DNA from: Rana temporaria
Taxonomy: Eukaryota; Chordata; Amphibia; Anura; Ranidae
Direction of reading: 5' to 3'
NCBI RefSeq assembly: GCF_905171775.1
Contig: NC_053494.1
Coordinates: forward strand, 52,987,749-53,051,748
DNA: 64,000 nucleotides
Part shown: positions 36,223 to 44,690 of the stretch, in pieces
How the letters are laid out: the number at the start of each line of letters is the position of its first letter
How positions within the stretch are numbered: the stretch's first letter is position 1
Translations under genes and position numbers: made by a program
The notes under the pieces: generated by a model
Databases searched by the model: none
Seen by the model: only the letters and a program-made list of their open reading frames with translations
Told to the model about the DNA's origin: nothing

Positions 36223-37429
36223 GGGCCAGATTCAGTTACATTTACGTTGCTCCACGGCAGCGTAACGTATCCCATTTACGTTACACCGCCGCAGGTTTAC
36301 AGCGTAAGTGCCTGATTCACAAAGCTCTTACCTGTAAACTTGCGGCGGTGTAACGAAAATCCGCTTGGCGCAAGCCCGCCTAATTCAAATGGGGCGGGTA
36401 CCATTTAAATTAGGCGTGTTCGCGCGCCGAACGTACTGCGCATTCTCCGTCGGGAAAATTACCCGACGTGCATTGCGCTAAATGACGTCGCACGGACGTC
36501 ATTTGTTTAGAAGTTAACGTAAATGGCGTCCAGCGCCATTCACGGACGACTTACGCAAACGACGTGATTTTTTAAATTTCAACGCGGGAACGACGGCCAT
36601 ACTTAACATTTCTTAGAACACCTAGGGCTCAGCCCTAATTTTACGACGCGTATCTCGACGGAAACGACGTAAGGTTAGAGCGACAGGTAACGCGGACGTT
36701 CGTGGATCGCCGTAACTAGTCATTTGCATATTCTACGCCGACCGCAATGGCCTCGCCACCTAGCGGCCGGCATAGAATTGCATCCTAAGATCCGACAGTG
36801 TAAGGCCCCATACAGACGACCAAACATGTCTGCTGAAACTGGTCTGCGGGCCAGTTTCAGCAGACATGTTCGGTCGTGTGTAGGCGCGAGCAGGCAGAAT
36901 TCCAGCAAACATTTGCCCGCCGGGCCTTTTCCCAGCGGACAAATATTCCTGGACTTGTTTTAAAACCGTCCGCTGGAATCCTGCCCGCTCGGACATGTTC
37001 GGTCGTCTGTACAGACCTACCGTACATGTCCGAGCGCCCGCCTTCCCTCGCATGCGTCGAATGACTTTGACGCATGCGTGGAAGCATTTAAAAGGCAGGC
37101 CCGCCCACGTCGCCGCGTCATCGTCGCGGCGACGGCGCGGACACGCCCCGTGTATTGTTTACACACGGACTTCTGTACGATGGTTAGTACAGCCATCGTA
37201 CAGAAGTCCCCGGGCAGACATGTACGGTGAAAACGGTCCGACGGACCGGTTTCATCGTACATGTTTGCCCTTGTGTACCCGGCCTAAGTCAATTACACCT
37301 GTCGGATCTTAGGGCTATCTATGCGGAACTGATTGTATGAATCAGCCGCATAGTTAGGACGGGCGGATCACAGAGATACGACGGCGTATCAGGAGATACG
37401 CCGTCGTATCTCTTTTGTGAATCTGGCCC
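36223..37429. mobile_element. F-family MITE with CAT duplication and nested E MITE
   Basis: GGGCCAGATTCAGTTACATT to GTGAATCTGGCCC with CAT at 36220-36222 and 37430-37432. Confidence 0.93.
36804..37284. mobile_element. E-like MITE with TAA duplication nested in F
   Basis: GGCCCCATACAGACGACC to TTGTGTACCCGGCC with TAA on both sides. The subterminal word here is ACATGTCTGCTG / CAGCAGACATGT. The core has CGCATGCGTCGAATG. Confidence 0.88.
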
Positions 37430-38075
37430 CATATACTTACTTTTGGGATAAACCTGATCCCATTATACACCGTATGTATAATATCTGCTTATCTGGGTTC
37501 ATCTCGCTGACAGGTGTCACTGACCTCCTTGAAATCTATTTACACACTTTGGTTTGTAATGGAGGTGTGGAGAAAAACACTTACCCTTTCATTGCATTGC
37601 CAAATCCTAATGCCTTGTGCAATTCAGTAAAAGAGCCTTGCACATTCGGGAGAATAAGCGGCATTATATACACGAGTTTAAGCATGAAATTTAATCATGC
37701 ACATCTGTTGTGATGACCTTATCGAGCACACACAGTGATAAACGTCTTATATAAATTACAGCATCAGTGAAAGGCCATCTCCCAGTCCAGGGCTCTTACC
37801 TGATAAACAGGATTTATATTATTCCAAGGGGAAGAACACTAATGGGCACTTGGCCCATGTTCATACATTGTTATTTTAAGGGAACAGGGAAGAACAAACA
37901 TACTTTGTGACAAAGTAAGGTCTGAATGTGTTTCTTACTGCGCAAGATAAAATGGCTAATTATCTTAATAATACTGTAGAATGCTGCTCCAGGAAGATGT
38001 TTGATTGCCTTTAGGGATCAGGAAAAACTATTTTTCTATATTAGAGCGAATTCAACTTTGCATTCCTGGTTGAAA
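37430..38075. other. Unassigned spacer
   Basis: No repeat pairing in the window. The 98-codon frame at 37417-37713 starts in the F end and has no recognised domain. Confidence 0.3.
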
Positions 38076-39051
38076 TTAAAAGGGGTTGTAAAGGTAAATT
38101 TTTTACCTAAATAGCTTCCTTTACCTTGGTGCAGTACTCCTTCACTTACCGTATCGGCGTATACCGCGTACTTTTTTGCCCTGAAAATTTGCAGGGCAAA
38201 ATCGTCGGTGCGCGATATACGCCGATACCCGCGCCGAGTTTGAATACTGCGCTGGCATATACCGAGCGCAGTACACTCGGGTATAGTCGGGCAGTCTCGG
38301 CTCCTCTCGTGCTCACGTCCTGGACGTACAGGACGTGAGCGCGAGAGTAGCCTGCCCGACTATACACGAGTGTACTGCGCTCGGTATATGCCGGCGCAGT
38401 ATTCAAACTCAGCGCGGGAAAGCGGGAAACGAGCGGGGAGAACGCCGGACCTGACGAAGAGGACACCCGAAGCCGCAGACAGACGCCGGACCCGACGAGG
38501 CCGCCGTGCAAGACACCAAAACTGTAATTACAAAAATCTTTTTTCCACAGGAATGCGGGTCCACTTTAGGGGTGCGCGCTATGCGCCGGAGCGCACAAAT
38601 ACCCCGATAAATACAGTACCTCATCCTTCCATTTTGCTTTTAAATGTCCTTATTTCTTCTGAGAAATCCTCACTTCCTGTTCTGTCTGTAACTACACACA
38701 GTAATGCGAGGCTTTCTCCCTGGTGTGGAGTGTCGTGCTCGCCCCCTCCCTTGGACTACAGGAGAGTCAGGATGCCCACTAACACACAGCTCCTTTCTCT
38801 ATCTGCAACATAGAGAGCGTCCAGACTCTCATGTAGTCCAAGGGAGGGGGCGAGCACGACACTCCACACCAGGGAGAAAGCCTCACATTACTGTGTGTAG
38901 TTACAGATAGAAGCACAGGAAGTGAGGATTTCTCAGAAGAAATAAGGACATTTAAAAGCAAAATGGAAGGATGAGGTAAGTGGAGGAGGACTGCACTAAG
39001 GTAAAGGAAGCTATTTAGGGAAAAAAAATTGTACCTTTACAACCCCTTTAA
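38076..39051. mobile_element. G-family TTAA foldback with nested H element
   Basis: Arms start TTAAAAGGGGTTGTAAAGG and end CCTTTACAACCCCTTTAA. The inner arms around 38626-38945 are near-perfect complements (GTGGAGTGTCGTGCTCGCCC). The left arm is split by 38149-38618. Confidence 0.9.
38149..38618. mobile_element. H-family element with hairpin
   Basis: CCGTATCGGCGTATACCG to CCCCGATAAATACAG. The palindrome around 38255-38400 has CAGTACACTCGGGTATAGTC against GACTATACACGAGTGTACTG. Comparing the intact right arm of the host foldback shows a TAC repeated on both sides. Confidence 0.88.
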
Positions 39052-39174
39052 TAGGCAATGCCCTTTTGTAATGCAACTGTGTCCAACTATGATCTCAGGG
39101 GCAGAAAGAATGAACTAATCCTATTGCCCAGTTTCACATATTAACCAAGATGTAAATTCCCTTTCCAAGATATC

Positions 39175-39722
39175 TGTGACGGTATTGGTATGATATCCCC
39201 GTCAAAGATTCCCTTCTTCCATAAGAACGTCACCCAATATTCCACTAGGAGGAATATTCCTGAGATCGCCCATTAAGCCACACATTAGTCCAGGCTTACT
39301 GCTAGAACAAGACAGACTTTAATGTTATATCACACAGCTTATATGTCATTTCCAAAACTGTTACAATGACAAATCTCCGCCCCCCTCACACTGGGGCTTC
39401 CATACAGATGAGTAGGCAGACACGACGGAGCCGAGTCTGAAAACACATTTTCTTTAGATAATGACATCAGTGGAGTTGAGTACTAGTTGTACTAAATACA
39501 TTAACTAGACAACTCGACCCCGCATATAGAGAGATAATTACCACAATGAAGCAATCAGAATAATTAACACAAGCCACATAAACACAGATCTCCTTCACAC
39601 AACACAATAGATCAATTAACCTTTAGAAATAGTGAGGGGACATTAGCACTTCAATAACCGGATGGTAATCACAATGGCAAGCAGGGAGAATTAGACTGAG
39701 ACATATAGGCAATTGCATCACA
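39175..39722 (-). repeat. 3' LTR of the Gag-HEXIM element
   Basis: 548 bp, identical by eye to 41858-42405. It follows the polypurine tract directly in the transcription direction. The ATATC just outside it (39170-39174) matches ATATC beyond the other LTR. Confidence 0.96.
39318..39323 (-). promoter_or_regulatory. ATTAAA polyadenylation signal candidate in the 3' LTR
   Basis: ATTAAA on the coding strand, about 20 bases downstream of the TATA-like box. Only a short R region would fit between start and polyadenylation, as is usual in LTR elements. Confidence 0.45.
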
Positions 39723-39726
39723 ATGG

Positions 39727-39748
39727 CCCCCCTTTTTCTCCCTGCTCC
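39727..39748 (-). other. Polypurine tract
   Basis: The coding strand has GGGAGAAAAAGGGGGG followed by CCAT and then the 3' LTR. This is the normal place for the plus-strand primer of an LTR retrotransposon. Confidence 0.85.
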
Positions 39749-40112
39749 GGAAAACCCGGTTGGACCTTCCCTGGTCCAGTAGGGTTGACGGGTTTAGAGC
39801 TTTTAGTCCGAGGTTAACTCCGTTTGGCATGACTGACCTCCCTTGGCAACTGCTTCAGACTCAGGTATGCCACCGGGTCGTCAGATCACACGCCGGTCAG
39901 TCCCCAAGTCTTTGTGCGATCTGCAAAGTCACCAGAAGTCAGTGTGAAGACGGCAAATGGGTCTGTGCGCCACCATCTAGGTGTCCCGCTATGGGAGGGG
40001 CAGGTTATGGCTCTGAAGTGACAATCACAGGAGATTCATAAAAATAAAAAGTTATATTTGTTGAAATGCTGTAGCACCGGTGCTCAGAGTCCGGGGGGGG
40101 GAGGGAGGGGAC
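39749..40112 (-). other. 3' untranslated region of the Gag-HEXIM element
   Basis: 364 bases between the stop codon and the polypurine tract. It begins with a C-rich stretch on the coding strand (around 40086-40112) and holds no long frame. I see no env or pol remnant. I cannot tell whether any of it is HEXIM1 3' UTR. Confidence 0.7.
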
Positions 40113-41888
40113 TCAGAGCCCCATAAGGTCAGCCACCCCCTGCTCCCTCCGCAGCCGCCGGTTCTCCTCTTTGAGCTTCTCCAGCTCCATCTCCAGTTCA
40201 TGGAGCCTGGGGGGGTCAGCCCGCTGTGACCTCAGGTGGTTGTTCTCCTCCTCCATGCGGCTTATGCACTCCTCCAGCTCTATGTACTCACGGATCAGAT
40301 CCTGCTTGCTCATGTCCTGCAGGCTTTCCACGTGGTCCTTCATCATCAGGAACTGGGTGGTGGTGTAAGGGGCCACCGGTGGGCCCTTGGCGAACATCTC
40401 GGCCCGCATCTGGGGCGCCCGCTGCGATTCCATCTCCTCCAGTCGCTTCTTCTCCTCCCAGGTCCGCTGGTTATATGACTTCCAGGACCTCTTCTTCTTG
40501 GAGGGTAGCTGGCGGTGCCTCTTTCTGCCCAGCTCCCTCCAAGGCCCCTCCGGCTCATGGCTGTCGCCCATGACCAGCTGACAATGGTGTTCCCTGTTGT
40601 CCGTAATAACAGATTGTACCATGAGGGCTTTGTAAGGGGTGCCCAATGGTTCTTCCTGACCCAGCTCCTGGGGATCCCAAGCCGAGTCTACACAATGGGC
40701 TGCTGCTGGTGGGCGGTACCCAGGTTGAGACCAATTTGACCTGGTGTTGTCATTCATGGGGCAATTCTGCTTGAAGTGACCCAACTGTTTGCACTGGAAG
40801 CAGCGTTGTTCGTTGTCCTCCTGGCGTGGATAGCGAGGGCTCGATGTCATCGGTCTGTTAGGCGGTTGGTATCTAGCGGCTGGTGGGTGTGAGGGCGCCG
40901 TTGGTCGTGGAGGTTGTTCCCGTGGTGTGACCTGGTTTGTCTTGCGAGTATCCGCATATTCATCCGCCAACTTCGCGGCCTCTGGTAGAGTCATGGGCCT
41001 GCGATCTCTCACCCAGTCTTTGACATCCGTCTGGATGTGATTGTAAAATTGCTCCAGGAGCATTAGTTGCAAAATGTCCTCTGCGGTGGTGGCCTGGCTG
41101 CTGTTAACCCAGTTAGAGGCCGACAGGGACAACTGGCATGCCCATTCCGCGTAAGAGTCTTTTGTGGTTTTGCGTGAGTCCCTGAACTTCTGTCGGTGGG
41201 ACTCTGGGGTTACTGCATAACGAGCCAGGAGCGCTTCTTTAACCCTGGCGTAGCTATGGATATCCTGATCTGGCACGGTCCGGAAAGCATCAGAAGCTTT
41301 GCCTGACAGTTTGCCTGACAATATTGCAACCCACTCTCTTCTAGCTATTCGGTGCAGGTTACATTGTCGCTCAAAATCCGCCAGGTAGTTATCAATCTCA
41401 CAGTCCTTTTCATCAAAAGCTTTAAAAGCGCTAAACGGAATCTTCCTTGCGTCTGCTGTGCTGTACTCACTGTTCGGAGAAGGTGCGGCTGCTTGTTGGA
41501 CTCCTGCCAGTTTTAACTGTAGTTCTGCGTCCCTTATTTCTTTAGCCTCCTGTAGCTCCATCACTCTCAGCACCACATCTGCCGTTGGGTTCGGGCCGAA
41601 CCATGCTAGCTTCTCTCTCATTAGCTTGTTGGCTGGCGATTCCTCCTCCTGAATCACTGGTGTCTCCATCTCTTGTACCGCTGGCGTTGCTGCAATCCCG
41701 TTCTCCTGGTCTATCTCCATTGATTCTGCTATGATGACCCGTTCGGTTTTGTTGCTAGCAATCCTTCCACGAACTTCCAGTAGTTCTTCCAGTGTCTGCT
41801 TGGAATCCCGGGTGTAAAGGAGAGTAGAAGGGAAAATCCCGCTGCTGCCAACCAATTTGTGACGGTATTGGTATGATATCCCCGTCAA
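40113..41888 (-). CDS. Gag-HEXIM1 fusion protein of an LTR retrotransposon (591 aa)
   Basis: One uninterrupted frame. Residues ~1-30 are encoded across the end of the 5' LTR and the primer-binding region. A likelier start is Met57 (codon at 41718-41720), giving 535 aa. Residues ~149-315 form an alpha-helical capsid-like region. The stretch DILQLMLLEQFYNHI (271-285) followed by DWVRDRRP (291-298) matches the SCAN-domain / Gmr1-like gypsy capsid pattern. A proline-rich linker (~320-350) precedes a CCHC zinc knuckle (C363, C366, H371, C376). Residues ~388-450 are a linker with no recognised domain. Residues ~453-584 resemble vertebrate HEXIM1 in order: basic motif GRKRHRQLPSKKKR (454-467), WEEKK (477-481), RAEMFAKG (495-502), PYTTTQFLM (507-515), SLQDMSKQDLIREYIELEE (522-540) and two coiled-coil heptad segments (528-556, 560-582). 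HEXIM1 binds 7SK RNA and inhibits CDK9/cyclin T1. The acidic stretch that normally lies between the PYNT motif and the coiled coil is absent. No pol is fused or follows. Inference: a Gag that can assemble and also bind 7SK or P-TEFb. Confidence 0.93.
   Translation of the reverse strand: MTGISYQYRHKLVGSSGIFPSTLLYTRDSKQTLEELLEVRGRIASNKTERVIIAESMEIDQENGIAATPAVQEMETPVIQEEESPANKLMREKLAWFGPNPTADVVLRVMELQEAKEIRDAELQLKLAGVQQAAAPSPNSEYSTADARKIPFSAFKAFDEKDCEIDNYLADFERQCNLHRIARREWVAILSGKLSGKASDAFRTVPDQDIHSYARVKEALLARYAVTPESHRQKFRDSRKTTKDSYAEWACQLSLSASNWVNSSQATTAEDILQLMLLEQFYNHIQTDVKDWVRDRRPMTLPEAAKLADEYADTRKTNQVTPREQPPRPTAPSHPPAARYQPPNRPMTSSPRYPRQEDNEQRCFQCKQLGHFKQNCPMNDNTRSNWSQPGYRPPAAAHCVDSAWDPQELGQEEPLGTPYKALMVQSVITDNREHHCQLVMGDSHEPEGPWRELGRKRHRQLPSKKKRSWKSYNQRTWEEKKRLEEMESQRAPQMRAEMFAKGPPVAPYTTTQFLMMKDHVESLQDMSKQDLIREYIELEECISRMEEENNHLRSQRADPPRLHELEMELEKLKEENRRLRREQGVADLMGL
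40137..40532 (-). other. Captured HEXIM1-like module (domain within the fusion)
   Basis: Residues ~453-584. Known HEXIM1 features kept: the KKKR half of the arginine-rich 7SK/dsRNA-binding and nuclear-localisation motif (K464-R467), the PYNT-like motif as P507-Y508-T509-T510 with F513 in the position of the phenylalanine needed for kinase inhibition, and the C-terminal dimerising coiled coil that binds cyclin T. Changed: the first half of the basic motif reads RHRQ instead of KHRR, and PYNT reads PYTT. Lost: the HEXIM1 N-terminal ~150 residues and the acidic segment. A hand count of one 60-base line in this part (40141-40200) gives 36 G+C, against 29 in a Gag line (41521-41580), in keeping with a different origin. 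HEXIM1 is a single-exon gene in vertebrates, so the lack of introns does not prove capture through RNA. Confidence 0.9.
40761..40802 (-). other. CCHC zinc knuckle of Gag nucleocapsid
   Basis: Codes CFQCKQLGHFKQNC, a CX2CX4HX4C zinc knuckle (residues 363-376). Such knuckles bind genomic RNA during packaging in Gag proteins. Confidence 0.95.
40944..41444 (-). other. Gag capsid region, SCAN-related (domain within the fusion)
   Basis: Covers residues ~149-315. It shows the Gag-type opening FSAFKAFDEKDCEIDNYL (152-169), the middle HRQKFRDSRK (231-240) and the LLEQF...WVRDRRP...EAAKLADEY run (277-311). The vertebrate SCAN domain is known to derive from the capsid of Gmr1-like gypsy elements, and this run follows that signature. 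The class assignment rests on motif recognition only. Confidence 0.85.
41837..41854 (-). other. Primer-binding-site candidate
   Basis: Three bases inside the 5' LTR the coding strand reads TGGTTGGCAGCAGCGGGA. The reverse complement ends in CCA like a tRNA 3' end and loosely resembles tRNA-Leu with one extra base. I cannot assign the primer tRNA firmly. Confidence 0.6.
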
Positions 41889-42405
41889 AGATTCCCTTCT
41901 TCCATAAGAACGTCACCCAATATTCCACTAGGAGGAATATTCCTGAGATCGCCCATTAAGCCACACATTAGTCCAGGCTTACTGCTAGAACAAGACAGAC
42001 TTTAATGTTATATCACACAGCTTATATGTCATTTCCAAAACTGTTACAATGACAAATCTCCGCCCCCCTCACACTGGGGCTTCCATACAGATGAGTAGGC
42101 AGACACGACGGAGCCGAGTCTGAAAACACATTTTCTTTAGATAATGACATCAGTGGAGTTGAGTACTAGTTGTACTAAATACATTAACTAGACAACTCGA
42201 CCCCGCATATAGAGAGATAATTACCACAATGAAGCAATCAGAATAATTAACACAAGCCACATAAACACAGATCTCCTTCACACAACACAATAGATCAATT
42301 AACCTTTAGAAATAGTGAGGGGACATTAGCACTTCAATAACCGGATGGTAATCACAATGGCAAGCAGGGAGAATTAGACTGAGACATATAGGCAATTGCA
42401 TCACA
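41858..42405 (-). repeat. 5' LTR of the Gag-HEXIM element
   Basis: 548 bp, TG...CA on the coding strand. It reads as identical to the 3' LTR. It holds a GC box, a TATA-like CATATAAG and an ATTAAA signal in transcription order. The last 31 bases encode the first residues of the longest possible reading frame. Confidence 0.96.
42021..42028 (-). promoter_or_regulatory. TATA-like box in the 5' LTR
   Basis: Reads CATATAAG on the coding strand, about 35 bases downstream of a GC box (GGGGCGG near 42061-42068). The arrangement looks like a PolII LTR promoter. The start site itself cannot be placed by eye. Confidence 0.45.
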
Positions 42406-42565
42406 ATATCATCTGCCAAATTGGCACAGATACTACCGAAAAGTGGTGGTGGTGTTGGAGCACCTTTACCCGTGGGGGCCTATCTTGTGCTGTGGCTTTT
42501 TTGACCCCCAACACAGAGCAGACCTCCAACAGGATGAATTGGATATGACTGAAAAAGGTCTTTGT

Positions 42566-43522
42566 TTAACCACTTCCTTATCCGCCCATAGTAATATGAC
42601 GTCCACAGATGGGATCTCCCATTCTGGGTGGACGTCATATGACATCCTGGGCTTCCCGGCCGTCTAGGGGGCGCGCACGCTGCCAGCGACAATGCTCCGG
42701 ACCCGGTGCGCGTGCCTGGCAGCCACGTTGTCGGCCAGGCACCCGCCATTGCCCGCAATCATGGCAGGACTGTGGATTTGTGTGTGTAAACACACAGATC
42801 CATGTCCTGTCAGAGGTGGAGAACACTGACGTGTGTTCCCAGTACAGAGGAACACAGATCAGTCTCCTCGCCTTGTGAATCCCCTCCCCCTACAGTTAGT
42901 ATCACTCACTAGGGAACATATTTAACCCCTTCAGCGCACCCTAGTGTTAACCCGTTCCCTGCCAGTCACATTTATACAGTAATGAGTACAGTTTTATAGC
43001 ACTAATCATAGTATAAGTATAAATGTGTATGGTCCCAAAAAAGTGTCAAAAGTATCCGATATGTCCATCGCAATGTCACGGTCACAATAAAAATCGCAGA
43101 TCGCCGCCATTACTAGTTAAAAAAATACAAATGCAATAAATCTATCCACTATTTTGAAGACGCTATAGCTTTTGCGCAAACCAATCAATGTACACTTAGT
43201 GACTTTTTTTACCAAACATATGTAGAAGAATACATATCGGCCTAAATGGAGGATGGGGGATATTATAGCAAAAAGTAAAAAGTATTACATTTTTTTCGAA
43301 ATTGTCACTCTATTTTTGTTTATAGCGCAAAAAATAAAAACCACAGAGGTGATCAAATACCACCAAAAGAAAGCTCTATTTGTGGGAAAAAAAGGACATC
43401 ATTTTTGTTTGGAAGCCATGTCGAACGACCGCGCAATTGTCAGTTAAAGCGACGAAGTGCCAAATCGCAAAAAGTGCTCTGGTAAGGAAGGGGGTAAATT
43501 CTTCCGGGGGTGAAGCGGTTAA
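42566..43522 (-). mobile_element. A-family TTAA element
   Basis: TTAACCACTTCCTTATCCG to GGGTGAAGCGGTTAA. It contains AGAAAGCTCTATTTGTGGG and CGCGCAATTGTCAGTTAAAG in reverse orientation. Confidence 0.9.
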
Positions 43523-43623
43523 GCTACTAGGGTTATTTTCTCAATTTATTGATACCCTGTACTTATCCTCTACTGCCAGACTATCTGGAGGGCACGTTAC
43601 TCTCTTCTATTGCTCTTTAAAAA

Positions 43624-44140
43624 GGTACCCAACAGAGGTGCCGCCCATTGTACATGTTACTATTTAATATCGTTCTTAAACCTCTTGCTAGATCCCTAAC
43701 TATGCCTTTGTTTGAAGAGATCCCTTAGGACAAACCACAGTTAAAACGGGATCAATGGCACTTGTTTCTAAACAAATATCACTTCGAAGGACGTAATCAC
43801 ACACCTCTGTTGTCACCACATTCACTTGGCAGGAGGTGAAGAAAACTTTTCACAATACGGACCATATACCCCTCTTTTGCTTGTACCATCTACGCCAGGA
43901 TGTTCTCAAGGACCGTAATTTAACCCTTTGTATATTGGGATTTAAGGCATAAGAAAAAAAATGAGCAGACCTCTTGGATTCTGATGGCCAACTACAGGAC
44001 ATTTCGCTCATACAAGTTATGTACTCAATACTGAACTCTCACTCTGTTATGCACAAATTCCCAATCATTTAAAACAGGCACAGGGCCCAATCTTTTCCTT
44101 ATACCAACTCCGTGACGTTATCACGCTGGGCGGGATGAGG
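43624..44140 (+). pseudogene. L1/Tx1-type LINE reverse-transcriptase remnant
   Basis: Frame from 43624 reads GTQQRCRPLYMLLFNIVLKP then LARS, a decayed form of the L1 reverse-transcriptase motif whose usual core is GCPLSPLLFN. A stop follows within about 90 bases. Further downstream, 43980-44000 gives ANYRTFRSYK, also plausible for the same ORF2 in another frame. Truncated and frameshifted. Confidence 0.6.
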
Positions 44141-44209
44141 ACGCCATTTTGCTGGAGTTTGGGGTGTGGAATACCCCGTGTTGCTATGTTTTTTTTTTTT
44201 TACCAAAGC

Positions 44210-44376
44210 TGGAGAGTGCAAAATCAGGCTCACTTCTGACTTCTGTATAGAAACCAATCAGCTTCCAGGTTTTATTGCCAAAGCTTAATTAAACAAGCTA
44301 AGGTTAGAAGCGGATTGGTTTCTATGCAGAGGTTAACCTGATTTGCACTCTCTCCAGCTTTAGTAAATGAAGCCCT
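44210..44376. mobile_element. O-family foldback MITE, uninterrupted
   Basis: CTGGAGAGTGCAAAATCAGG mirrored by CCTGATTTGCACTCTCTCCAG. The centre AAGCTTAATTAAACAAGC is the site used by TTAA elements in the copy at 33911. Confidence 0.85.
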
Positions 44377-44690
44377 ATATGTGTTTTTTTACTGATGCAA
44401 ATGTGAGTGAATTTATTTGCTTTAAATAAACAAAAATTATCAGTCTACACTATTGGTTCCTTCTCCTTTGTGATTTTAGTGATTTATACCTGCTGGAGGA
44501 GTGGAGACAGTTTGGAGAATTGGAATGCTGGCGTATAATCTGTATAAAGCCTTTCTGACCTTCATGTAGTAATTGAGGTCCATGAGCTAAGGGAAAAAGA
44601 CACCCCTAGGGGCTCCTTGTGGTGGGCACACTGATGGTGAAGTGTGTAACATTTTAAGAAAGATTTTTGACTGTTTTATGGCACATAATT
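44377..44690. other. Unassigned spacer
   Basis: No gene or paired repeat seen. Confidence 0.3.

Larger units (their letters stand above)
39175..42405 (-). mobile_element. Complete non-autonomous LTR retrotransposon (Ty3/gypsy, Gmr1-like Gag) carrying a captured HEXIM1 module
   Basis: Seen: two 548-bp direct repeats (39175-39722 and 41858-42405) that I read as identical base for base. On the coding strand they start TGTGATGC and end CGTCACA. The element is flanked on both sides by ATATC (39170-39174 and 42406-42410), a 5-bp target-site duplication typical of LTR integration. The 2135-bp interior holds a primer-binding-site candidate next to the 5' (right-hand) LTR, one long reading frame, a short 3' untranslated region and a polypurine tract next to the 3' (left-hand) LTR. 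There is no protease, reverse transcriptase, RNase H or integrase, so copying would need enzymes from a relative. Identical LTRs imply a very recent insertion (inference). The gene content, Gag joined to a HEXIM1-like domain, is not one I know from any described element. Confidence 0.96.

Noticed and set aside
40113..40532. The host HEXIM1 gene itself
   Set aside because: It lies between two identical LTRs, is fused to Gag, and lacks the HEXIM1 N-terminus and acidic segment. It is a captured copy.
40226..40573. Plus-strand open frames of up to 115 codons opposite the HEXIM part
   Set aside because: They are antisense shadows of the Gag-HEXIM frame, which has recognisable domains.
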